From Ehretia macrophylla (lineage: Eukaryota > Streptophyta > Magnoliopsida > Boraginales > Ehretiaceae): a stretch of DNA of 64,000 bases. The translations under genes were made by a program, and so were the position numbers. Within the stretch, counting starts at the first letter, position 1; each line of letters opens with the position of its first letter. Positions 1 to 11,224 of the stretch are shown piece after piece. The notes below the pieces were generated by a model, which saw only the letters and a list, made by a program, of their open reading frames with translations, ran no database searches and was not told where the DNA came from. The stretch lies in the NCBI GenBank assembly GCA_037974665.1, contig CM075770.1, positions 62,507,850-62,571,849 of the forward strand, written 5' to 3'.

Positions 1-32
1 TTTGGTGGTCATTTGGTCGCCAATAGATAGGA
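1..32. repeat. end of a ~293-bp tandem-repeat monomer
   Basis: This stretch matches the end of the monomers at 4858-5643 and 10633-11224 (TTTGGTGGTC...CCAATAGATAGGA). Its last five bases, TAGGA (28-32), recur at 4853-4857, just after element F1, and form the target-site duplication of that element. Only the tail of the monomer is inside the window. Confidence 0.75.
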
Positions 33-1940
33 TGTAACGGCCTGATCCCTCATGAGACCGGAGGCACTAATAGCCATGCTAATCACAACCCAATTCCAAA
101 TCCCAGGCACGAAATTTAAGGGAAAACGAACGGAGTTTCCCCTATATGTAGGTCTATCTAGAAACCTGCCAACAATCATATACAAGACCTGAATCACAAT
201 CAACCATTCATAACCTATCTTTCAAGATTCATAAAGCCAACCAGCTCTTCAATGTCATCCGAGCCTTGGAACCCAACATCATATCACACAATCATGCAAA
301 ATCAAATCCATTGAAGTTCTATCTTTTTAATCCACTTATCATACCACTCTATATTATCAATCAAGCTTTCTTATAATTTGTGTCCAACCCACTAACTAGT
401 TTTCATCGTCCACACAAGCATGCACTACTAAGTAATAAAGTAAAGCAAATAGAAGATATTACAAGCCCACTAGTACCTAATCATCAAACACACTAAAACT
501 TTAATATTACATTCCTTGATATAATATAAATACATACATGGGCACAAAGTCTCAAATACAATACAAGCATATCATGATGACATTCTTCCATGTTTTACAC
601 ACCGATAGATCAAGCAGGTCACACAAGAGGCAATCCAGTCTTCAGCTTTTCCGGAAATATGTTGAAAAGAGGAATGAGTAACTAGGTTAATCAGTGAGGG
701 AGGTGATGCAACATACCAGGCGTGCATTATGATATGCAGATACAAGAAATCATATATATAACATAACAACAAGATTAAATAGCAAGTAGTTAACCACATT
801 AAAAATGATATGGTTCTACTTCAAGTCTTCAATCACGAGCCACAAGCCACGAACTTCACGCAAGTGTCGGCAAACCCCAAACACCAACAAGTTGGGATAC
901 TTCGAATCTATCCCGATCCTACGACCCTTTCTCTTGAGGTAGGTCTATGCCCAGCAGGTGAACCATACCTCTGGGGTAGTGGAGTATGCCTCAGCGAGAA
1001 GGGAATAGGCACCATGGTAGTCGAGGGAGCACGGCAAGCCCGACGCTGCTTGTGTTTCTCAATGCTATCATGTCCGAAAAGGTTGCGCAACCCCGAGACA
1101 AGTCCACAAGCATTCAAGATATCAAATAACATATAAGAGGGTCGACAAAGTAGGATGCCCTCGCAATTAAACACAAATAACACGAGAAAACACATAATAG
1201 TGAGTAAATAGTACATATAAACTATTCAATTACTAATTATACAATCTATAACCAATAAAATAAGTTAAGATGCACAAAACAAAAGATGAAGACTCCCTCA
1301 CCTTGGATTAAGCCAAGCATGCAAGAAACTAACTTACATTCACTCCAACCTCCTTGAATCCACTCAAATGTGCAACCCCAAATTAGAGATGTAGGAGTAA
1401 AGGAGAATCTTTTTGATGGTTTGAAATCCTTTGGAAGAGCTTGGAAGATCAAATTGAGCAAAATTTGCAAGAAAAATTACTATTCCCGTATAGGGGTTTT
1501 TGGCTATTTTTGGGCATTTTTGGCTTATTTTTTTGAGTATTTGTATGCATATATGGTATATGATGTATATATGTATGTGTTGTATATTTAGCTTAAGTCA
1601 ATTACCACAAAATCTTGGTCAAACTATGCTAAATCTCAATTTAAATACTAACTAGTTTAAAAACAATGTTTGCATTACGTAACACTATTCAACGAAACAC
1701 TAATCATTTTTCAAACGCAAGTTCCCGACCTTCAAAATCCAAAACTACAAGTTCCCGATTCCTTTTATAAGTTATACTATCTAGGAAAAATATTAATTCG
1801 AGCAAATTAGACAGTTGATTTTCTTATGAATAGTAGCCACTAATAAAACATATAATCAAGAATAAGAAATGCACATTGAAATGCTCAAAGAGACATGCAA
1901 CAGTTACAAATGAACGTGATGAAAAATATCGGGCATCACA
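33..1940 (-). repeat. F1 3' LTR
   Basis: Matches 2946-4852 along its whole length with scattered substitutions. On the minus strand it starts TGTGATGCCCG and ends with GTTACA. It contains the GC-richer LTR module found in most LTR families here (about 840-1150 in this copy), including the palindrome GGTTGCGCAACC at 1081-1092. The short reading frames over that module occur on both strands and look like composition effects, not genes. Confidence 0.9.
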
Positions 1941-1954
1941 TTCACTCCCCCTTA
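1941..1954 (-). promoter_or_regulatory. F1 polypurine tract
   Basis: The minus strand reads TTAAGGGGGAGTGAA directly before the 3' LTR. This is the expected position and composition of the plus-strand primer for reverse transcription. The chromovirus copies have AAGGGGGAGAGGG at the same place. Confidence 0.85.
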
Positions 1955-1958
1955 AACA

Positions 1959-1976
1959 AATTGCGTCCTCGCAATT
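1959..1976 (-). other. hairpin adjoining the polypurine tract
   Basis: The minus strand reads AATTGCGAGGACGCAATT, a perfect 7-bp inverted repeat with an AGGA loop. The same hairpin lies before the polypurine tract of every element here with an intact interior end: 31548-31565 and 46131-46148 (+), and 34698-34715, 51120-51137 and 59705-59722 (-). A decayed form is at 21569-21586. Confidence 0.8.
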
Positions 1977-2929
1977 TCTTCTTTTCAAGAGAAATCCACA
2001 TATGCATCTTGAATACCCTGAACAAGTAGTTCGAATGCGAGATCGCAAAGAATTCCAAATAGAAGTACTAAGAGAACACACCAATAAGAGCCTTCATATG
2101 GAACTCCCTAGAACCCCATCACTCCGGAATGCCAATAAGAATTCCAACAAAATATTCGTATGAGAACTAGAAAAATACCCGATAAGAAATCTAGAATGAG
2201 AAGTCAAAAAAAATCCCAACTATGAATGCCAAATAAAGGCTTTAATTAAGAAATTCAATTTAGAATTCCGAATAAGATTACCGAGGAAGAAATCCAAGGA
2301 AAATGCCAACAAGAGCTCCAACAAGAATTCCAGAGGAAAATACCAAGAAAGATACCAGTGGCCGATTATTAAATATCAAGCTCCGAGTAATGAATATTAT
2401 CCACTAATCATCATAAACTACTGATCAACTGTTCTTCATCTATTGGTCCACCTCTTAGAAGGTCCGCTACTAGTCGACTCTTTTAGGGGGAGGAAATTAC
2501 TTACCATTTCAAAGGGTAATGCGTGTATGCAGTTGATTCTATTTAAAATAAATTCTTAATGCACATTATTACAAATAACTAAAGTAAGTAGATACTTAAT
2601 GAATCAATTAAATACACAATCATATCAAATGCTCATGTCACGTAACCTTCACATATTGCACCTATACACCACATAAGTGCATTCATAATCACATAATACA
2701 CTTATCACATATTTCTCCTTACTACCCAAAAAAAAAAAAATCACACATTTGCACGTATTTCAAATTCATCAGGTTAACACAGTATGGCACATAAGTATAC
2801 ATCTTCGTACAAGTACACACATAAGGTTTACATACAAGCATGTTCCTATTCAAAACACACTTCACATGCACGCACTCAAGGGTCGCTACCCGCCAGGCCG
2901 AGGACCCTGTCCCGGCTGTGAGCTGCTAA
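1977..2929 (-). other. F1 non-coding interior
   Basis: No gag or pol homology and no long frame. From about 2060 to 2350 the plus strand is a run of loosely repeated short units of the type AATACCGAATAAGAA, also seen in F3 and F4 interiors. At 2497-2509 the minus strand reads AAATGGTAAGTAA, a good match to a plant 5' splice site; F3 has the same motif in the equivalent place. The part next to the primer site (about 2881-2929) is the conserved leader. An A13 run lies near 2730. Confidence 0.7.
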
Positions 2930-2941
2930 GCTCTGATACCA
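2930..2941 (-). promoter_or_regulatory. F1 primer binding site (tRNA-iMet type)
   Basis: The minus strand reads TGGTATCAGAGC, the standard plant site complementary to the 3' end of initiator tRNA-Met. It lies four bases inside the 5' LTR, which fixes the element as minus-oriented. Confidence 0.92.
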
Positions 2942-2945
2942 CTTC

Positions 2946-4852
2946 TGTAACGCCCCGATCCCTCACAAGACCGGAGGCTCTAATAGCCATGCTAATCACA
3001 ACCCAATTCCAAACCCCAGGCACGAAATTTAGGAAAAAACGGACAGAGTTTCCCCTATATGTAGGTCTATCTAGAAACCTGCCAACAGTCACATAAAAGA
3101 CCTGAATCACAATCAACCATTCATAACCTAGCTTTCAAGATTTATAAAGCCAACAAGCTCATCAATGCCATCCGAGCCTTGGAACCCAACATCATATCAC
3201 ACAATCATGCAAAATCAAATCCATTGAAGTTCTATCTTTTTAATCCACTTATCATACCACTCTATATTATCAATCAAGCTTTTTTATAATTTGTGTCTAA
3301 CGCACTAATTAGTTTTCATCGTCCATACAAGCATGCACTACTAAGTAATAAAGTAAAGCAAATAGAAGATATTACAAGCCCACTAGTACCTAATCATCAA
3401 ACAAACTAAAACTTTAATATTACATTCCTTGATATAACATAAATACATACATAGGCACAAAGTCTCAAATACAATACAAGCATATCATGATCACATTCTT
3501 CCATGTTTTACACACCGATAGAGCAAGCAGGTCATACAAGAGGCAATCCAGTATTCAGCTTTTCCTGAAATATGTTGAAAAGAGGAATGAGTAACTAGGT
3601 TACTCAGTGAGGGAGGTGATGCAACATATCAGGCGTGCATTATGATGTGCAGATAGAAGAAATCATATATATAACATAACAACAAGATTAAATAGCAAGT
3701 AGTTAACCACATTAAAAAGGATACGGTTCCACTTCAAGTCTTCAATCACGAGCCACGAGCCACGAACTTCATGCAAGTGCGAGCAAACCCAAACACTAAC
3801 AAGTTGGGATACTCCGGATGTATCTCGATCCTACGACCCTTTCTCCTGAGGCAGGTCCATACCCAGCAGGTGAACCACGCCTCTGGGGTAGTGGAGTATG
3901 CCTCAGCAAGAAGGAAATAGGTACCATGGTAGTCGAGGGAGCACGACAAGCCCGACGCCGCCCGTGTTTCTCGACGCTACCATGTCCGAAAAGGTTGCGC
4001 AACCCCGAGACAAGTCCACAAGCATTCAAGATATCAAATAACATATAAGAGGGTCAAGAAAGAACGACGCCCTCGCAATTAAACACAAATAACACGAAAA
4101 AAAACATGATAGCGAGTAAATAGTACATATAAACTATTCAATTACTAATTATACAATCTATAACCAATAAAATAAGTTAAGATGTACAAAAAAGGATGAA
4201 GACTCCCTCACCTTAGATTAAGCCAAGCATGCAAGAAACTAACTTACATTCACTCCAAGCGCCTTGAATCCACTCAAATGTCCAACCCCAAATTAAAGAT
4301 GTAGGAGCAAAGGAGAAGCTTTTTGATGGTTTGAAATCCTTTGGAAGAGCTTGGAAGATCAAATTGAGCAAAATTTGCATAAAAAATTACTATTCCCGTA
4401 TAGGGTTTTTTTTGGCTATTTTTGGGCATTTTTGGCTTATTTTTTTGAATATTTGTATGCATATATGGTATATGATGTATATATGTATGTGTTGTTTATT
4501 TAGCTTAAGTCAATTACCACAAAATCTTGGTCAAACTATGCTAAATCTCAATTTAAATACTAACTAGTTTAAAAACAATATTTACATTACGTAACACTAT
4601 TCAACGAAACACTAATCATTTTTCAAACGCAAGTTCCCGACCTTCAAAATCCAAAACTACAAGTTCCCGATTCCTTTTATAAGTTATACTATCTAGGAAA
4701 AATATTAATTCAAGCAAATTAGACAGTTGATTTTCTTATGAATAGTAGTCACTAATAAAACATATAATCAAGAATAAGAAATGCACATTGAAATGCTCAA
4801 AGAGACATGCAATAGTTACAAATGAACATGATGAGAAATCTCGGGATTCACA
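2946..4852 (-). repeat. F1 5' LTR
   Basis: Partner of 33-1940. On the minus strand it begins TGTGAATCCCGAG and ends GGGGCGTTACA. It holds an intact GGTTGCGCAACC palindrome (3993-4004) and the hairpin GAGTAAC-TAG-GTTACTC (3589-3605), which is damaged in the left LTR. Confidence 0.9.
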
Positions 4853-4857
4853 TAGGA

Positions 4858-5643
4858 AGGGGCTACAAATTAAAAATATAAATCAAATTGTTTATATAAA
4901 TAAAAAATTTATTTATTTAGCATAAAATTAATAATATAAATCAAAAGTTATTTTTAGATAATATAAAACATATTTACAAAATTTAATGTTAAATAAATTT
5001 AGTTATTTAATATAAAATTAATTAATTTATAATTTATTATAACAAATTTTAGTTTTTGAATACCATTTTGTAGTCCCGTGGTGGCGATTGGCCACCAAAC
5101 GATGACAAAAAGTAAAAGTTGGTTGTCATTTTGTCACCAATAGATAGGAAGGGGCTACAAATTAAAAATATAAATCAAATTGTTTATATAAATAAATAAA
5201 TTCATTTATTTAGAATAAAATTAATAATATTAATCAAAAGTTATTTTTAGATAATTTAAAACATATTTACAAAATTTAATGTTAAATAAATTTAGTTATT
5301 TACTATAAAATTAATTAATTTATAATTTATTATAACAAATTTTAGTTTTTGAAGACCATATTGTAGCCCCGTGGTGGCAATTGGCCACCAAACGGCGATA
5401 AAAAGTAAAAGTTTGGTGGCCATTTTGTCGCCAATAGATAGGAAGGGGCTACAAATTAAAAATATTAATCAAATTATTTATTTAGAATAAAATTAATAAT
5501 ATAAATCAAAAGTTGTTTTAGATAATATAAAACATATTTACAAAATTTAATGTTAAATAAATAATTTTTTTAAATATAAAATTAATTAATTTATAATTTA
5601 TTATAACAAATTTTAGTTTTTGAATACTATTTTGTAGCCCCGT
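4858..5643. repeat. AT-rich tandem repeat, ~293-bp period (about 2.7 monomers)
   Basis: The marker GGGGCTACAAATT recurs at about 4859, 5151 and 5445, a spacing of 292-294 bases. Each monomer has an AT-rich part and a GC-richer joint with the inverted repeat TGGTGGC-GATTG-GCCACCA. The third monomer lacks about 22 bases of the AT-rich part and is cut at 5643 by the solo LTR; it resumes at 10633. I do not recognise the family. It may be a satellite or the tandem part of an older element. No gene is seen. Confidence 0.85.
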
Positions 5644-5739
5644 TGTGATACCCTAGACCTAGCATGTAGTGAATAGTGTCTATTTGCATATATTTATGTG
5701 TTAATTTAATTGATTGGTTGAATTTAAGTGTTTATTTTA

Positions 5740-5817
<78 letters not shown>

Positions 5818-8800
5818 GTAACTTTACTTTTAGTATTTCTTTAAATGTGTAATTAGAAATTAATTAAATTATATAAATGCTTAATCTCTTATTTTGTTAT
5901 TTGTAAAATGTGATGTTACTTTTTTTATGTCTAATAGATTAGTTTTCATCATTTTAAAATGAGCCCTAAGTCCAGGGTGATTTTTGAAGTACGTTATTTT
6001 TTTTAATTTTAAATTTTATTTTCATTATATGTTTATTTTCATACATACATTTGTAATTTTTATGTGTATGGTACTTCGGGAAGGTTGGTAGAAAATTGAT
6101 TAGTATAACAAAGGAATAGTGTTCGGGGTGTAAAATTTGACTATTTTATTTTTTAAAATTTATATTTTTTCCTTATTACTTACCTTATTAGACGTTTTTC
6201 GTCCAGTAGAACTATATGCATAACATGTCGAGAACGTGAGATATAAAAATATTAGTGTCCTGAATGAATAGAGTTACGAAAGAATAGTAACTTTTTGTAG
6301 AATTTTTATTTGGGCCTTTAGAGATTTTAGTTAACCTTGGACCTTTGGTTACCATTTTAATTAATTCAACTAAGCCCATTTAGCAAGCCCAAGCCCATTG
6401 TAAGTTATTAGTTAGCTTTTATTAGTTATTTGAAGATCAAAAATCAAAAAAAAAAAAAAAAAAGAGATGAAGAAATCGTGAAAGGCAGAGAGAAAAAATG
6501 GAGAAGAGAAAGTTCACCTAGGGCTTGATCTTTGATACTATTCAAGTGTTTTCCAAGCAAATTCAAGCTATGATATTGCTCAACTAAGGACCTAGGTGAG
6601 GGCTAGCATCTCTTTGTGCATTATTTTTGCTTGTTCTTGTTTTTTTTTTAAGTTTGTTTCAAAGTAGACAAAAGTGGAACTTTGTTCTTTTACATATCTA
6701 GCTTGTGTATTAGAGTTCATAATGTTGTAGGAGTGTTCTTTTACTAGCATTTGAAGTTTTTATGGTAGTTTACTGATAGAATAAAATTTAGTTAGTTAAA
6801 TGTAAAATGGTAGACAAAGTGTTTGTTTAAATGCATAAATGAAGTGTAGAATGTTATATAGGCTAAAGTAATGGTTATTGTTGGTTCAAATGCAAGAAAT
6901 AACAAGAAGATGATAAGCAAGCAAAATTCGGATTTGGACACTTCACTGCCCTTAACTTCCGAAGTAGTTTTGGTATAGCAAACGTGCTTAGAATTGAACA
7001 AAATTTATATGGTAGCTAGATTAGACAGTTTAGAACAAATGTTAATTTAGAGCTAAGGCAAATTCTAACGTTTTGACCCCGCAATTTAGCTATTTCTGAA
7101 ATGTGTCTGAAAATTGCTGGTGCAGGGGGCACTTCGCACAATTGTACGGAAAATGTCATAACTTGTGGAATTTAGATCGGAATTAAGTTCCGTTTGAGGC
7201 TAAAGTCATCTACACTTAAATAGCTACGTTTATAAATAAAAATCAGTCAGTTTGGAGGACTATAGAATAGGTAAATGAATAAATAAATTTAAGCATCTAC
7301 AAGAAATTGAAAGATGTTTTAGCTAGTTGATGATTGACATTAATGATTGTGATTGCTAGATAGTAAAATTATGGATTATCATTGTGTAGATGTGTATATT
7401 GGAGTTAAATGATGGTTATAAAATATTCAATATGATTTATTAGGTGTTATGTTAACAATGTGGTATTTTTGTATTGATTGTTAGTTAAATGAGAATTCTA
7501 GTGTTGTGGTTGTCGTTGTGTTAGGAGTGGGAGATAATAGATATTGCATGTTCAATGTTTGAAAGAATGCTTGTAAGAAGAGAGCTCAAGAAGAAATTAG
7601 CTAGCATGTATGTTCATAAATATACAAGATTTAGAGTTTTAGTTAGCTCTCACTATATATATTGGAATTTCGAGTAAATGAACTAACTACACCATGTGTA
7701 CGTGTATGTGTGTTAAATTGAGGCTTCAATGAGGTGCTTTAGACATTAGTGGAACTAGTCATAGGCTCACGTGGGATTGAATTCCTCGAAAATGTGCTAA
7801 AATGCAAATTTAATAATCTTTAAATGGAGGACTTTTTCCGTTGTGCAATCCGGGCAAGTTTGGGCTATGGTTTGGATATCCTTGGGGTAAGGAAGCACTT
7901 TTGGTGCTTTCGTTACGCGAAATTGGGGCTCGGTTTGTATAGTTGTAGTTAAAACCCGCTTGGGGCCTTCCCGAGTTTTTGCTTCTAAAATGGGTTTTTA
8001 TGATCTTAATAGGTGTCTCTTGGCTTGGTTGGGAATGTAGTATGGTTAGGTTGTGGGTTGGTAACATGCACTTAGGAGAAGAAAAGCTTGGTTAAGAAAG
8101 GGAAAAATGTAGTAATTGGCTTCTTTGGCGTACCTAGAGCTTGCTATTGTGTTGTCGCATACTATTGTGTTTATCTAAAGCTAACTGAGCTATTTGAATT
8201 GGATTTTGGGTGAAGTTGTGTTGGTTTCCTCTTTTTGGGATTATATAGTTATCTCGTGAATATGTTGGTTATAATGTGTTTGTGTGAGGGCAACCAGTTG
8301 GGTTGCCATACTCCTTTTCTTCTTCTTTTAATTATATTGGTAATATAGGAAATGTGTTAGCTTGATAAAAGTTGGTATTGACTTGTGAAATGTTTTCTTT
8401 AACTTGAGTTGTTGTCGGTGTTGAGATAGGATTGTCTTATTTTTGAGTTGTTATCAAGTCAATGTTGAAATTGTTGATAGATAAGTTTCTCTACTTCTTG
8501 TCCAACTTGTGAAAAATTGAACTATAAATTTTGTTAGAGCTTGTTATGCTAGTCTAGTTTATGAATTTTATTAACTTGTATTTAGCTAATGAATCTAATA
8601 AATTATGATAGTTTAATGGAGTTATTAACTAGCTAAAGGAAAAATGTTGCTAAGCTTCATTTAGGGACAAGTTATGGCCTTTGGAAGAGAATAATGCATG
8701 TGTATTTCATAATCATGCAGTAGTAAGCTATAGTTAAACTTAACTTACACTTAAATTCTAGTATACTAGTTGAATATATCTTTTCTTGAGTAGCTAATAA

Positions 8801-10627
8801 GTTATATTTAAGGTAGTATTCGATATCAAGGAGTTACTGGTGTCCATAGAAGAAGGTTACACCGGAATTATGTAAAGGGGTATTTTAACATTTTTACTTG
8901 CTATACATAATGACCCTAATCCTCTAATCATTGTTGTGTAGTAAAGTGTTGTAAGGATTTTAATTTATATTATTGATGGGTTTAGCGAATGCTTTCCCAT
9001 TGTGTTGTTAATAGGTTAAAAGATAAAAGTATTAATTGAGCCTAACCTCCATTTTGGCTATTAACTTCCAAATGAAATAACTCTAGCCTGAAGTTCAAGT
9101 TAATAATTTTAGAAGCATTAGTTAATCAGTTAACTTATCTTCTTGTTCTATTTCCCTTTAATGCAATATAATGTATTTCTGTGTTGTAATAGTGCTTTAT
9201 GTGTTGGTTAAAAGTCATAGTTAAGGTTAACTTGCTATTGGCCTAATTTTTTTAAATGTTATACTTATATGAACAACTAGGGTTTACACATCTGAACTAA
9301 TTCAAGGAGGCTGGAGTGAATCCAATTATACTCTTGCATAATTAACCTAATCCAAGGTGAGGGAGTTTTCATTCATTTTTTGTACATGTTAACTTATTTT
9401 ATTGGTTATAGATTGTATGATTAGTAATTGAAATAATTTATATGTACTACTTACTCGCTATCATGTGTTTTCTCGTGTTATTTGTGTTTAATTACGAGGG
9501 CGGCCTACTTTGTCGACCCTCTTATGTGATCTTTGATATTCTTGATTCTCGTGATCTTGTCTCGGGGTTGCGCAACCTTTTTCGGACATGGTAACGTCGA
9601 GAAACACGGGCGGAGTTGGGCTTGCCGTGCTCCCTCGACTACCATGGTGCTTATTCCCTTCTCGCTGAGGCATACTCCACTACCCCAGAGGCGTGGTTCA
9701 CCAGCTGGGCATGGACCTACCTCAAGAGAAAGGTTCGTAGGATCGGGATACATCCAAAGTATCCCAACTTGTTGGAGTAAGTGTTTGCTGGCAGTTGAGT
9801 GAAGTTCGTGGTTCGTGGCTTGTGATTGAAGACTTGAAGTGAAACCGTATCCTTTTTAATGTGGTTAACTACTTGTTATTGAATCTTGTTGCTTATGTTA
9901 TATATAAGATTTCTTGTATTTGCATATCATAATGCACGCCCGGTATGTTCCATCACCTCCTTCACTGAGTAACTTAGTTACTCATTCTTCTTTTCAACAT
10001 ATTTCAGGAAAAGCTAAAGATTGGATTGCCTCATGTGCGACCTGCTTGCTCTATCAGTGTGTAAAATATGGAAGAATGTGATCATGATATACTTGTATTG
10101 TATTTGAGACTTTGTGTCCATGTATGTATTTATGTTATATCAAGGAATGTAATATTAAAGTTTTAGTTTGTTTGATGATTAGGTACTAGTGGGCTTGTAA
10201 TATCTTCTATTTTTTTAACTTTATTACTTAGTAGTGCATTCTTGTGTGGACGATGAAAACTAGTTAGTTGGTTGGACACAAATTATAAGAAAGCTCGATT
10301 GATAGTATAGAGTGGTATGATAAGTGGAATAAAAAGATAGAACTTCAATGGATTTAATTTTGCATGCTTGTGTGATATGATGTGGGGTTCCAAGGCTCGG
10401 ATGGCCTTGAGGAGGTGGTTGACTTTATGAATCTTGAAAGTTAGATTGTATGAATGGTTGATTGTGATTCAGGACTTGTATATGACTGTTGGCAGGTTTC
10501 TAGATAGACCTACATATAGGGGAAACTCCGTTCGTTTTTCCTAAAATTTTGTACCCGGGTTTGGATTTGGGTTGATAATAGCATGGTTATTAGAGTCTCC
10601 GGTCTCGTGAGGGATCGTGGCATTACA
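5644..10627 (+). mobile_element. solo LTR, ~5.0 kb, plus orientation
   Basis: Begins TGTGATACCCTAG, ends CATTACA, and is flanked by the duplication CCCGT (5639-5643 and 10628-10632). It contains no primer site, polypurine tract or gag-pol, so it is one LTR left after LTR-LTR recombination. From about 6845 to 9366 it matches the host LTR at 11576-14100 closely, and its 3' part matches 55519-56088; the 5' ends of the two differ. Its start resembles the F4 LTR. It contains the shared modules at about 7842-7980 and 9497-9790, the palindrome GGTTGCGCAACC (9566-9577) and the hairpin at 9967-9983. No coding capacity is seen across its length. Confidence 0.85.
5744..5814. repeat. (TA)n microsatellite
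   Basis: About 71 bases of uninterrupted TA dinucleotide inside the 5-kb solo LTR. The related LTRs in the window lack it, so it probably expanded after insertion. Confidence 0.95.
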
Positions 10628-10632
10628 CCCGT

Positions 10633-11224
10633 GGTGGCCATTGGCCATCACACGACGACAAAAAGTAAAAGTTTGGTGGCCATTTGGTCACTAATAGATA
10701 TGAAGGGGCTACAAATAAAAAATATAAATCAAATTGTTTATATACTTAAATAAATTCATTTATTTAGAATAAAATTAATAATATAAATCAAAAGTTATTT
10801 TTAGATAATATAAAACATATTTACAAAATTTAATATTAAATAAATTTAGTTATTTAATATAAAATTAATTAATTTATAATTTATTATAACAAATTTTATT
10901 TTTTCAATACCATTTTGTAGCCCCGTGGTGGCGATTGGCCACCAAACGGCGACAAAAAGTAAAAGTTTGGTGGCCATTTTGTCGCCAATAGATAGGAAGG
11001 GGCTACAAATTAAAAATATAAATCAAATTGTTTCTATAAATAAATAAATTCATTTATTTAGAACAAAATTAATAATATAAATCAAAAGTTGTTTTTAGAT
11101 AATATAAAACATATTTACAAAATTTAATGTTAAAAAAATTAAGTTGTTTAATATAAAATTAATTAATTTATAATTTATTATAACAAATTTTAGTTTTTGA
11201 ATACCATTTTGTAGCCTCGTGGTG
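10633..11224. repeat. AT-rich tandem repeat, ~293-bp period, continuation
   Basis: Continues the array cut at 5643. The marker GGGGCTACAAA recurs at about 10705 and 10999 (294 bases apart). It is cut at about 11224 by the start of the host LTR. No gene is present. Confidence 0.85.

Larger units (their letters stand above)
33..4852 (-). mobile_element. non-autonomous LTR retrotransposon F1 (LARD-like), complete
   Basis: A complete two-LTR element in minus orientation. It has LTRs of about 1.91 kb, TG...CA ends and a TAGGA target duplication (28-32 and 4853-4857). The interior is only about 1.0 kb and has no gag or pol. On the minus strand the order is 5' LTR (2946-4852), a primer site complementary to the 3' end of initiator tRNA-Met (2930-2941), a non-coding interior, a polypurine tract (1941-1954) and the 3' LTR (33-1940). 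Large non-coding elements of this kind are called LARDs; they need proteins from a coding partner. Here the likely partner is the chromovirus of the array, with which F1 shares the primer site, the hairpin before the polypurine tract and an LTR module. It sits in the 293-bp tandem repeat. Confidence 0.9.

Noticed and set aside
4858..5643. Regular repeats as a CRISPR array
   Set aside because: Units of about 293 bp without short repeats and unique spacers, in a plant retrotransposon context.
7810..8067. 85-codon minus-strand frame in the 5-kb solo LTR
   Set aside because: It lies over the conserved LTR segment with GGAAGCACTTTTGGTGC and shows no protein-like features; this segment is part of every related LTR.
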